The notes below the pieces were generated by a model, which saw only the letters and a list, made by a program, of their open reading frames with translations, did no database searches and was not told the origin of the DNA. Of a stretch of 64,000 nt of DNA, positions 10,456-19,417 are shown one piece after another (position 1 is the first letter of the stretch; the number at the start of each line of letters is the position of its first letter). The position numbers and the translations under genes were made by a program. The DNA is taken from positions 1 to 64,000 of the forward strand of contig CACBPP010000004.1 of the NCBI GenBank assembly GCA_902541175.1. Reading direction: 5' to 3'. This stretch comes from an uncultured SAR86 cluster bacterium. Its GTDB lineage: Bacteria; Pseudomonadota; Gammaproteobacteria; Magnimaribacterales; D2472.

Positions 10456-12756
10456 ATGAGTTTACTAAGAACAATAATTATTATTTTTGTGATATCTTCC
10501 TGTGGAGGAGGAGGCGGAGGTGGCGGAAGTCAAACTCCATCTGTTCCTTTCGCAATAACATTAGGCTTAACTTCTTTTAGCTTAGATGAAGATTCTTCTT
10601 TTACTGGTTCAATAGCTGCAACTGCAAATGAAGTAGTTACTTTTTCATATTCTATTGATGACCAAGCTCAAAACGGATCAGTCACTCTTTCATCTACTGG
10701 ACCACAAATAACATATAAACCAAATGCTAATTTTAATGGAAGTGATCAATTTAAATATACAGTTACAGCTTCAAATAATAGAACTAAAAGTGCTACAGTA
10801 AATATAACTGTTAATCCTGTAAATGATCCTCCTTCATTGATTTTGTTAGAGTTAAATGATTCCTATGAAGACAAATTCTCTGATGAAAACTTTACAATAA
10901 AAGTTCAAGTTGAAGATGTTGATAACGATATTTCTGAACTAGTCTTCTCATCAAGTAGTTTATACGGCGATCTCAATACATCTTTTAACTCTGTTGATAG
11001 TATTGTTAGTATTGATACTGCAAATTTTAATTTTGCGGGACCATTAGATGTTGATTTATCTGTCTCAGATGGAACTGATTCAGCTTCAACGCAGGTCAAA
11101 TTCTGGAACCTAAAAAACATATCCGATGAACAATCTGTAAATTCTGTATATACATTTCTTGGCAATCACCTAAATAACGATAGACGTATAAATTACGTTA
11201 TTTTCATTGATGCATTTGAAGATGATGAATTGAGTGGTATTCGTCAAGGGCTTAAAGAATGGGTGGATTTTATAAATGATGATGGGATTGGCTATTTCGT
11301 AAACAATTTTTTTAACATAAATTTAATTGAATTAAGTTCTGAAGAAACAAAACTCAAAATACAAACAGGAAGAACTATAAAAGAAGATAATGATTTTGAT
11401 TCAATGACTGAAGAAGAAATTGATGAATTTTATGATGGAATATTTTCTGAAAGTGGGTGCGGATTAAGAGATGATAATATGTATTGTTTTAATAATGAAT
11501 TTGTAACAAGTGCAGAAGATCTTATAAAAACTTACGGAATAAATGATATCGATAATATTTCAATCTTAACTTCAACTGAAGGTCGAGGAACTGCATGTGG
11601 AGGTTGTAGCACACCAATTAATATTCAAGACGTTTATATTGGTACTAATGCTTCTCAAGACGTTTATATTAGACTGGTTATGGCTACCTTAAAACATGAG
11701 TTTGGTCACTCCTTTAATGACATGGCTGATGAATATAGATCTGATTATTGGGATCCTGATGAGAATCCTGATGGATCTATTAATTGTAAATCAGTCAATG
11801 ATTATTATGATGACTTAATAGAATATGATGTAAATGATGATGGAGTAATTGACGACGAGGAGAATACAGAAATTGAAAGAGATGGCTTAATATTTGATTG
11901 GACATGTGGCTGGGTTGATGCAAGTCCTAACACAACCTCTGAAGATGAGCCCGAGTTTCTAAAATGGAAACACTTACTAGCAAATCCTGACAACATTCCT
12001 GGTTATCATGATGAGGAGACAACAGAAGGGTTAGGCATGTTTAAAGGTACATACTATGGAATAGAGAATACATATAGACCAACATATGAAAATATTATGG
12101 GAAGTCCTAATAGAGATGATAGAGAAGAATGGTGGTATTTTGGTAATAAAACGCCTGCAATGTCTTGGGATAAAGTTGGAGTAGAAAGTTTTGTTATTCA
12201 AGCACTCAAATATCAAGGACTTCATAATCTTAGCTATCAATTTGGTGAAAATAGTCTTGTAATTAATCTAGACTTTGTAATGCCAGATGATATTTTTGAA
12301 ATTAGGTGGTTTATAGACGGAGTTGAAAACAATTCATACAGAAATTCAACTTCAATTACATTACCAAAACTAAGTTCTGGATGGCAAAAAATAGCTTATA
12401 GAATTTTTGAAAACAATAATGAATATAATTTTTTATCAGCCGAAGATTCTCTTGATACTTTTGCAGATGTATATCAAGGATTTTTTACATCATTTAACCA
12501 ATTACATTATTGCGATGAACCCTTCACAGATGCTGAAGGTTATGAAGATCCTATTTGTCATGGAACAGTAACTGCTTATGATATTCAAGACGATGGAACT
12601 ACAGCACAAGGTTATGGAGCATATGATGTAAAAAATTTCAGTGATTTAATAGATCTTTATTGCTCTAATTGCAGTGAAAGTAATCATTGGATGGAGTATT
12701 ATGTTGAATACTCAGGTCTGGGGGGTCAGATTGGAATAAACTGGAACAATTTATGA
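10456..12756 (+). CDS. Lipoprotein with Ig/cadherin-like N-terminal domain and M64-like metallopeptidase domain
   Basis: Lipobox-like ISSCGGGG; HEFGHSFNDMADEY zinc-binding motif typical of peptidase family M64; embedded EF-hand-like DVNDDGVIDDEE. Confidence 0.75.
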   Translation: MSLLRTIIIIFVISSCGGGGGGGGSQTPSVPFAITLGLTSFSLDEDSSFTGSIAATANEVVTFSYSIDDQAQNGSVTLSSTGPQITYKPNANFNGSDQFKYTVTASNNRTKSATVNITVNPVNDPPSLILLELNDSYEDKFSDENFTIKVQVEDVDNDISELVFSSSSLYGDLNTSFNSVDSIVSIDTANFNFAGPLDVDLSVSDGTDSASTQVKFWNLKNISDEQSVNSVYTFLGNHLNNDRRINYVIFIDAFEDDELSGIRQGLKEWVDFINDDGIGYFVNNFFNINLIELSSEETKLKIQTGRTIKEDNDFDSMTEEEIDEFYDGIFSESGCGLRDDNMYCFNNEFVTSAEDLIKTYGINDIDNISILTSTEGRGTACGGCSTPINIQDVYIGTNASQDVYIRLVMATLKHEFGHSFNDMADEYRSDYWDPDENPDGSINCKSVNDYYDDLIEYDVNDDGVIDDEENTEIERDGLIFDWTCGWVDASPNTTSEDEPEFLKWKHLLANPDNIPGYHDEETTEGLGMFKGTYYGIENTYRPTYENIMGSPNRDDREEWWYFGNKTPAMSWDKVGVESFVIQALKYQGLHNLSYQFGENSLVINLDFVMPDDIFEIRWFIDGVENNSYRNSTSITLPKLSSGWQKIAYRIFENNNEYNFLSAEDSLDTFADVYQGFFTSFNQLHYCDEPFTDAEGYEDPICHGTVTAYDIQDDGTTAQGYGAYDVKNFSDLIDLYCSNCSESNHWMEYYVEYSGLGGQIGINWNNL

Positions 12757-13208
12757 AGATTTTTCTAATTCTTTTAATTACTTTGAATTCGAATTCAATA
12801 TTGGCTGAGTTTAAGTTAAAAATAGATCATCATGGTAATGTTGTTAATCCAATAAGTTTAAATAAAACTCAAATTGATCTTCAGGCCGTTGAGTTTGATA
12901 AGGAATTGAAATTTTCATCTGAATTAATTAAGCAACACTTAAAACGTGTTTCAGAAATTGTTCCTGTAAATACTTTTGTTGTTTTATATGGCGATAAAGA
13001 TGGAATAGTTAATGAATTTAATAAAACCTATTTTCAAAAAGAAATATCTCTTTCTCATACTGGAGAGGATCATCACTATCATCCAGAATTCTTTTTGCAT
13101 GACACATTAGAAATAGATATTGAATTAGATGAGCATCAAAAATCTATTTTTATACTGCAAAAAAAGAAAACAACATTAATACCTATAAAAAAATTAGTTT
13201 TAAATTAA
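12753..13208 (+). CDS. Hypothetical secreted protein
   Basis: ORF overlapping upstream gene by ATGA; signal peptide; no recognisable family. Confidence 0.6.
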   Translation: MKIFLILLITLNSNSILAEFKLKIDHHGNVVNPISLNKTQIDLQAVEFDKELKFSSELIKQHLKRVSEIVPVNTFVVLYGDKDGIVNEFNKTYFQKEISLSHTGEDHHYHPEFFLHDTLEIDIELDEHQKSIFILQKKKTTLIPIKKLVLN

Positions 13209-13267
13209 ATTTATAATTTTCTATTGTAAGAATCTACTTAAATATGTATAGTCAGTTTCACTTCATA

Positions 13268-13343
13268 GCGGTACTAGCTCAGTTGGTAGAGCGTCTGCTT
13301 GCCAAGCAGAAGGCCGCCGGTTCGAGACCGGCGTACCGCACCA
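13268..13343 (+). tRNA. tRNA-Gly (anticodon GCC)
   Basis: Cloverleaf GCGGTAC...CTGCTTGCCAAGCAG...GGTTCGAGACC...GTACCGC-A-CCA; CCA encoded. Confidence 0.97.
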
Positions 13344-13429
13344 ACATTTATAATTAAAAAACATACATAATTATTAATTCCGTCCCAATATATTTTTGTT
13401 ATATTATTTATTTATATTAGGAGAGATTT

Positions 13430-14134
13430 ATGAAAAAATTTTTTTATAGTTTGCTAACAGTTCTATTTGTTTCCTCGCAATCATTGGTTGCTGCTGGATA
13501 TATAGCAACATATTCTTTGAATGTTTCTAATCCAGGAGCATACGTCGAAGCAATGGATGATTTAATGGAATCTGATTGGGGAAAATCTTTTCCCGCTGTT
13601 GTTAATTTACACCAATATGTTTTTAATGGTTATGATGACGCTACCCACGTAGTAGTTCTTAATTATGAAGATACTGAAAGTCTTGGAAAAGGTACAGAAT
13701 CATTTTCTGCACCAGTATTTCAAAAGTTCCTAGCAAAAACATCTGAATTTACTGAACAAGTGGAGCAATCATTGAACATGAAGCTAATAAGCGGTGGAAA
13801 TTATGAACCAGAAAATAATCAAGTTTATACTATTTACAGAATGAAGGTTGATGATGCTGCTGCATATGCAAAGGCTTACTCAAAAGTAACCAAAGCTCAA
13901 GAAGAAGCTGGAAATGTAGCTGGAAGCTATGGTTTAAGGGCTCAAATGAGTGGTAGTGTAAATTATTATACTCACTATGCATATACTAGCGCAGGAAGTA
14001 TGACAGAGGCGATGAAATCTGCTGAAACATTATATTCAAGTGATTCATTTGCTGAATTCTCAAAAGACGTTGACGGCAACAGAGAGGTTAGAAACATTTC
14101 AATGATTCAATCCGTCAAAGTGTATAACAACTAG
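13430..14134 (+). CDS. Secreted protein with two tandem (putative ferredoxin-like/DABB-like) domains
   Basis: Signal peptide; two related halves (YSLNVSNPGAYVEAMDDLM / YRMKVDDAAAYAKAYSKV); SD AGGAGAG. Confidence 0.65.
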   Translation: MKKFFYSLLTVLFVSSQSLVAAGYIATYSLNVSNPGAYVEAMDDLMESDWGKSFPAVVNLHQYVFNGYDDATHVVVLNYEDTESLGKGTESFSAPVFQKFLAKTSEFTEQVEQSLNMKLISGGNYEPENNQVYTIYRMKVDDAAAYAKAYSKVTKAQEEAGNVAGSYGLRAQMSGSVNYYTHYAYTSAGSMTEAMKSAETLYSSDSFAEFSKDVDGNREVRNISMIQSVKVYNN

Positions 14135-14150
14135 ATTTAAACGAACTTTC

Positions 14151-14177
14151 AAGGGAGCTTAATGCTCCCTTTTTTTA
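14151..14177 (+). terminator. Rho-independent terminator
   Basis: AAGGGAGC-TTAAT-GCTCCCTT plus T-tract. Confidence 0.88.
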
Positions 14178-14204
14178 TTAAATTTACTGCATTAACATAT
14201 AGGC

Positions 14205-15155
14205 GTGAAAAAATACAAAATAGCTTTCTTAATCTTTCTACTGTCATCATGTGGTGGAGGTGGGTCTTCTAATTCTCAAGATACAAATATTCTTCCTGAA
14301 GCAGATAATGATGATTTATTAAATGAGACATGCGCCAATACCAATAGGGCCGGTATGAAGAGATGCGATTTAAAGCATGATAATTTGGATAGATACTATT
14401 ATATTTATATGCCAGATAATCTAAATGAAAGTTCTAGTATTCCAGTTCTGTTTGCACTGCACGGTTATGGATCTTCTGCTGCTCGGCATTTAGATTACAC
14501 TAATTATTTTTCAATTGCAGACGAAAATAATCTAATTGTTGTATATCCACAAGGCGCATCAACTGCTTCCTTATCTGCACATTGGAATGTTGGAGGTTGG
14601 ACTTCAAAAAGTCCTATCAAAGACCTCGATTTTTTTAATACCCTTATAGATTTAATAAAATTAAAAATTCAAATTGATGAGACTAGAATTTATTCTTCTG
14701 GTATGTCTAATGGTGGTTATATGTCATATCACTTAGCTTGTAATTTAAGTGAAAAGTTTGCAGCAATAGCATCAGTAACTGGATCAATGACAAATGATAC
14801 TTATAATGAATGTAATCCAAGTCATCCAACACCTATTTTACAAATTCACGGATTATTGGATTTTGTAGTTCCATACAATGGCAACGCAGGATCAAAAAGT
14901 ATTCCTGATATAATTGATTATTGGGTCAACTATAACTCATGTAATACAGACCCAAAAACAATTATTAAATATAGCGATTATTCATTAATTTCATATGAAA
15001 CTCATATAAATTGTTTAAATGATGTAAATGTTAAATTAATTCTTCATCCTGAAATGGGGCACGATTGGCCCACAACACAATCATACAATGTTAATGCATC
15101 CTCTGAGATTTGGGATTTTGTATCTAAATACAATATTTACGGTTTAATAGAATAG
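14205..15155 (+). CDS. PHB depolymerase/feruloyl-esterase-like lipoprotein
   Basis: Lipobox LSSCGGGG; VLFALHGYGSS, SGMSNGGYMSYHLAC nucleophile elbow, MGHDWP. Confidence 0.85.
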   Translation: MKKYKIAFLIFLLSSCGGGGSSNSQDTNILPEADNDDLLNETCANTNRAGMKRCDLKHDNLDRYYYIYMPDNLNESSSIPVLFALHGYGSSAARHLDYTNYFSIADENNLIVVYPQGASTASLSAHWNVGGWTSKSPIKDLDFFNTLIDLIKLKIQIDETRIYSSGMSNGGYMSYHLACNLSEKFAAIASVTGSMTNDTYNECNPSHPTPILQIHGLLDFVVPYNGNAGSKSIPDIIDYWVNYNSCNTDPKTIIKYSDYSLISYETHINCLNDVNVKLILHPEMGHDWPTTQSYNVNASSEIWDFVSKYNIYGLIE

Positions 15156-15237
15156 TTACAAAAAATATACATAAATTTAATAAAAATTTTAAATCTTGAT
15201 GATATATTAGAAGTGTTTAAATAATAGGGAGATAATT

Positions 15238-15990
15238 ATGAAATTACTTTTAAGTATATCTTTGCTCTTCAGTTTTGTAGTTCTAGCCGATGATCATGTT
15301 GAATCATCAGGTTATGAGCCAAATGTAGCTGAGTACTATGTTAGTTCTTTTAAAGAAGGTAAGGATATGGATGATATGATGAAATGGGCTGCAAAGTGGA
15401 CTAAATGGGCTGAAGAAAGTGAAGCGCTTAAAGATTATAGATCTGCAATGTTAGTTCCATACTATCATTCTGGCGAATTGCCTCATGATTTTGTTTGGGT
15501 TGGCATTAGTCCAAATCCTGAAGCACATTATGGCGGCAATGATCATTGGATTAATAATGGTCAGAAACTTCAAGCAGAGCTAAACACAATTCTTGAGTCT
15601 GGAAATCAAGCAATTTTTACATGGCAAAGAACAGTTTCAGAAACTCCAGATGGTCAAGCTAGCTATGCAGTATATAGTGACTGCAGATTAGCAGAAGGAG
15701 TTACCTCAGAAGATGTTTATAACGCATATTATGCATATGCAAAAGCAGCAAAAGAACTTGGTGATGTGGCTGGAAGAAAAATGATTTTTCCAGGAGCAGG
15801 AACAGGTTCTGATTGGGATTATGATTATGTTCAATTAGTTACAACATCAACAATTGCTGATTACGGTAAAAATTGGACAAATTTTTGGTCAGATCAAGCA
15901 GGAGAGATGCCGGAGCTTAAAGCTCTTGAAGAACTTGGTGGTGTTTGTGAAAACGAACGATCTTACAGTATTGTTCCCGTCAAGAATTAA
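15238..15990 (+). CDS. Secreted tandem-domain protein, same putative family as 13430-14134
   Basis: Signal peptide; FKEGKDMDDMMKWAAKW / CRLAEGVTSEDVYNAYYAYAK halves; shared G-(D/N)-VAG motif with 13430 product. Confidence 0.65.
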   Translation: MKLLLSISLLFSFVVLADDHVESSGYEPNVAEYYVSSFKEGKDMDDMMKWAAKWTKWAEESEALKDYRSAMLVPYYHSGELPHDFVWVGISPNPEAHYGGNDHWINNGQKLQAELNTILESGNQAIFTWQRTVSETPDGQASYAVYSDCRLAEGVTSEDVYNAYYAYAKAAKELGDVAGRKMIFPGAGTGSDWDYDYVQLVTTSTIADYGKNWTNFWSDQAGEMPELKALEELGGVCENERSYSIVPVKN

Positions 15991-16009
15991 AATATTGTCT
16001 TATTAATTT

Positions 16010-16037
16010 AAGGGAGTTTTTTAACTCCCTTTTTTTA
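16010..16037 (+). terminator. Rho-independent terminator
   Basis: AGGGAGTT-hairpin-AACTCCCT plus T-tract. Confidence 0.87.
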
Positions 16038-16080
16038 TTTTCCCAGACTAAAAAAACTATTTTTTTTTGCAAAAAAAGTG

Positions 16081-16108
16081 TTGACATCTAATTTAGTAGG
16101 AGTAATAT
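16081..16108 (+). promoter_or_regulatory. Sigma70-type promoter for ncRNA
   Basis: TTGACA (16081-16086), 16-nt spacer, TAATAT (16103-16108). Confidence 0.75.
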
Positions 16109-16113
16109 TAAAT

Positions 16114-16337
16114 GTACGGATGGCAACCGACTAGTGACCAACTGCAGACGGGAAGCTAGAGAGAAAGCCAGACGGAGAGACCGAAGGGTGAAAGCATTTG
16201 CAAGAGTCGATGATAAAAAATAGCTTGCAGATCCACCAAGGATTCAAGAGAAAGAATCCAAGGAGCTAAAGAAAATCTCACTTTAGACCCCTGAGGAATC
16301 GATTGAAAGAAACAGAGCTAGTCTCTGTTTTTTTTTG
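16114..16337 (+). ncRNA. Putative structured small RNA (~220 nt), family unknown
   Basis: Consensus promoter upstream, no plausible ORF, multiple hairpins (ATTTGCAAG...CTTGCAGAT; GGATTC...GAATCC), locally higher purine/GC content, strong terminator at the end. Confidence 0.7.
16311..16336 (+). terminator. Rho-independent terminator of ncRNA
   Basis: AACAGAG-CTAGT-CTCTGTT plus T-tract. Confidence 0.88.
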
Positions 16338-16339
16338 CC

Positions 16340-16367
16340 TTGCAAAATGTCATTTATTCATTAATAT
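16340..16367 (+). promoter_or_regulatory. Putative pyk promoter
   Basis: TTGCAA (16340-16345), 16-nt spacer, TAATAT (16362-16367), ATG at 16377. Confidence 0.55.
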
Positions 16368-16376
16368 CGTCATGTT

Positions 16377-17786
16377 ATGGCTTTTACAAGAACAAAAATA
16401 ATTTGCACTATTGGACCACAAAGCTCTAATAAGGCAACATTATGTAAACTTCATTCAGCTGGTATGAATGTTGCCAGGATTAATATGTCCCACGCAACTC
16501 ATAAAAATGCAAAAGAGATTATAGATATAATTAAAAGTATTAATGAGACCAAAAATAGTAAGTTATCTAACATTGGTATATTGCTTGATACTCAAGGTCC
16601 AGAAATAAGAACAGGTGATACCTCTCTTCCAATTAATCTCAAAGTTGGTGACAAAGTTACATTAACTGTTCGTGATGAAGTCGACGTAGAAACCTCATCT
16701 ATAAAGGTCAATTACAAAGGTCTTGTTCATAGTGTTGATGTTGGCTCAAGGATTTCTGTTGATAATGGATTGATTAGTTTTAGAGTTCTTTCAAAAGAAT
16801 CAGATAATTTAGTTTGTAAAGTAATTCACGGAGGAAAGGTAGGCTCAAAAAGACATGTAAATTTGCCAGGCGTAAGATTAGATATGCCTTCAATAACTTC
16901 AAAAGATATGAAAGACATTACCTTTGGAATTAAAAATAATGTAGATTTTATTGCTGCTTCATTTGTCAGAAATAAAAAAGACCTTAAGATATTAGAAGAC
17001 CTTCTTCTTAAACAAAAATCAGAGTCAAAAATCATAGCTAAAATTGAAAATCAAGAGGGATTAGATAATATTGATGAAATTTGTGAATCTGCTTGGGGCA
17101 TCATGGTCGCAAGAGGTGATTTAGGTATTGAAACTAGTCTTACAGACTTACCAAATATTCAAAGAAAAATAATGCATTCTTGTGCAAAAAGGGGCAAAAG
17201 ATCTATTGTTGCTACTCATTTGCTTGAATCAATGATACAAAATCCAACACCAACAAGAGCAGAGGTTACTGATGTTGCAAATGCTGTATATGAAGGTGCT
17301 GACGCCATAATGTTATCTGGAGAAACTAGTATTGGTAAATATCCAGTTGAATGTGTGAAATATTTAAAATCAATATCTAAAAGAACAGAAAAATTTCAAA
17401 CTTTAGAATATGAAAAAGAACTCATAAGAAACTCAGATTGGGAGTCAATTGCTGTTGCTGCTAGAGACTTAAGTGAGTCTATAAAGGCTGATGGAATAAT
17501 TGCTGTTACAAGAACTGGATCAACTGCTGGTTATATATCAAACGCAAAACCAAAAGATATTCCAATCTATACATTTACCAACAATAACAACACATTAAAT
17601 CAATTGTCTTTAGTGGGCTCAGTCATTCCTTTCTATTTAAAGAGATTAAATAATCATAAAAAGACTCTTGAGCATGTTAAGGATGTACTAAAACCATTAC
17701 ATAGAAAAAAGAAATTAAAATTTGTTATGGTTTCTGGCATATTCTCTGAGAAACATTCAGAGGCAATTCAAATAATTAATTTTTAG
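16377..17786 (+). CDS. pyk: Pyruvate kinase
   Basis: RTKIICTIGPQSSN; MVARGDLGIE; IVATHLLESMIQNPTPTRAEVTDVANAVYEGADAIMLSGETSIGKYPVE. Confidence 0.96.
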   Translation: MAFTRTKIICTIGPQSSNKATLCKLHSAGMNVARINMSHATHKNAKEIIDIIKSINETKNSKLSNIGILLDTQGPEIRTGDTSLPINLKVGDKVTLTVRDEVDVETSSIKVNYKGLVHSVDVGSRISVDNGLISFRVLSKESDNLVCKVIHGGKVGSKRHVNLPGVRLDMPSITSKDMKDITFGIKNNVDFIAASFVRNKKDLKILEDLLLKQKSESKIIAKIENQEGLDNIDEICESAWGIMVARGDLGIETSLTDLPNIQRKIMHSCAKRGKRSIVATHLLESMIQNPTPTRAEVTDVANAVYEGADAIMLSGETSIGKYPVECVKYLKSISKRTEKFQTLEYEKELIRNSDWESIAVAARDLSESIKADGIIAVTRTGSTAGYISNAKPKDIPIYTFTNNNNTLNQLSLVGSVIPFYLKRLNNHKKTLEHVKDVLKPLHRKKKLKFVMVSGIFSEKHSEAIQIINF

Positions 17787-17845
17787 ATAATTTTTTTACT
17801 AATAAATTGTTACAATAAGCATACACATCATATTAATTGGGGATC

Positions 17846-19411
17846 ATGTTTTACACTTTAGATTGGATAATCATTGGGCTTTATTGTATCGGTATAATTT
17901 CACTTGCCACTTATGTTTCTAGAAAAAAATCTGGATCTGAAAGAAGTGCTGAAGATTATTTTCTTGCAGGAAGATCTCTACCATGGTGGGCTATAGGTGC
18001 TTCACTAATTGCAGCAAATATATCTGCAGAGCAAATTATTGGAATGTCAGGTCAAGGTTTTGTGGTTGGAATGGCAATAGCAGTTTGGGAGTTAACCGCA
18101 GCAATTGCTTTAATAGTGATGGCTAAATTTTTCTTACCGCTTTTCTTGGAAAGGAAAATATATACGATGCCACAATTTTTGGAACAAAGATTTGATAAGA
18201 GAGTAAGCTTGGTTTTGTCATTTTTCTGGTTAACTGTATACATTTTTGTAAACCTTACAGCGGTACTTTGGCTTGGTTCACTGGCGATAAATACTTTGAC
18301 AGGAATGTCATTAGTAAATGGAATGATTCTTCTTGCATTTTTATCGCTTGCATACTCACTTTCAGGTGGATTAAAGGCAGTAGCAATGACTGATATAGTT
18401 CAAGTAGTTTTGTTGATCTTTGGCGGATTAGCAGTGTCATATATTGCTTTGACTAAAATTGGTGATGGAAATATTGCAACCGGAATGGTTCAAGTCTATC
18501 AACAGATGCCAGAAAAATTTGACATGATATTGTCTCCTGATAATCCTTCGTACAATAACTTACCAGGGATATGGATTCTAATTGGTGCAGGAGTTTGGAT
18601 CGGACATTTTGCATATTGGGGGTTTAATCAATATATCACTCAAAGAGCTCTTGGAGCTAAATCTCTTAAAGAAGCTCAAAAAGGAGTCATGTTTGCAGCT
18701 TATTTAAAACTTTTAATGCCATTAGTTATAGTCTTACCAGGAATATGTGCCGCAATTCTATTTCCGGTTTTAGATAAAACCGATCAAGCATATCCAACTA
18801 TGATGATTGAGCTACTACCAAGTGGTTTATTAGGATTAACTTTTGCTGCACTAATCGCTGCAATAGTTTCTTCATTAGCATCTATGACAAATAGCATTAG
18901 TACTATTTTTACAATGGATATCTGTAGATCATTTTCAAAAAATGAAATTCAACAGCAATCTTTAATATTAATTGGAAGAAGTGCTGTGGTTGGATCTATG
19001 CTAATAGCGCTAGTAATGGCAAAACCCATCTTAGGAAACTCTGATCAAATTTTTCAATATATACAAAATTTTACTGGATTATTTACACCTGGAATACTTG
19101 TAATATTTCTTGTGGCTTTATTTTGGAAAAAAGCTACAACTCTCTCAGTTCTTGTGGCTGCAGTTCTTTCAGTTGTAATGTCTATATTTATCCAAGCATC
19201 CTTTCCAGATTTCCCATATATTCATAGAATGGGTGTTGTTTTCTTTACTTCAGGAATGGGATGTTATTTAACATCATTGGCTCAAGGGTATTTAGATCAA
19301 GAAAAAGCTATTGACTTAAACGGAATAAATTTTAAAACATCAAAGGCATTTAATGTTAATAGTTTAATTATTGTAAGTATTCTTACTTTGATTTATGTAA
19401 CTTTAGGGTAA
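17846..19411 (+). CDS. Sodium:solute symporter (SSS family; sugar transporter likely)
   Basis: ~14 TM; SAEDYFLAGRSLPWWAIGASLIAANISAEQ; track start 17837 (TTG), ATG at 17846 preferred; in operon with GH3 and glucokinase. Confidence 0.88.
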   Translation: MFYTLDWIIIGLYCIGIISLATYVSRKKSGSERSAEDYFLAGRSLPWWAIGASLIAANISAEQIIGMSGQGFVVGMAIAVWELTAAIALIVMAKFFLPLFLERKIYTMPQFLEQRFDKRVSLVLSFFWLTVYIFVNLTAVLWLGSLAINTLTGMSLVNGMILLAFLSLAYSLSGGLKAVAMTDIVQVVLLIFGGLAVSYIALTKIGDGNIATGMVQVYQQMPEKFDMILSPDNPSYNNLPGIWILIGAGVWIGHFAYWGFNQYITQRALGAKSLKEAQKGVMFAAYLKLLMPLVIVLPGICAAILFPVLDKTDQAYPTMMIELLPSGLLGLTFAALIAAIVSSLASMTNSISTIFTMDICRSFSKNEIQQQSLILIGRSAVVGSMLIALVMAKPILGNSDQIFQYIQNFTGLFTPGILVIFLVALFWKKATTLSVLVAAVLSVVMSIFIQASFPDFPYIHRMGVVFFTSGMGCYLTSLAQGYLDQEKAIDLNGINFKTSKAFNVNSLIIVSILTLIYVTLG

Positions 19412-19417
19412 GCATTT

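Noticed and set aside
16140-16230. Glycine-riboswitch-like fragment GGAGAGACCGAAGGGTGAAAG
   Set aside because: The rest of the aptamer (CTCAGG...AAAAGGAC segment) is missing, a full terminator plus a separate pyk promoter follow, and no glycine gene is adjacent
16291-16330. Hammerhead-ribozyme-like core CTGAGGA...GAAA at the ncRNA 3' end
   Set aside because: Stem II would be ATCGATT, too short to form a hairpin, and stem I pairing with the T-rich downstream sequence is absent; best explained by chance next to a terminator
16377-16377. ncRNA as a simple pyk 5' riboswitch leader
   Set aside because: A plausible pyk promoter (16340-16367) lies after the terminator; left open only as a refutation route in the ncRNA finding
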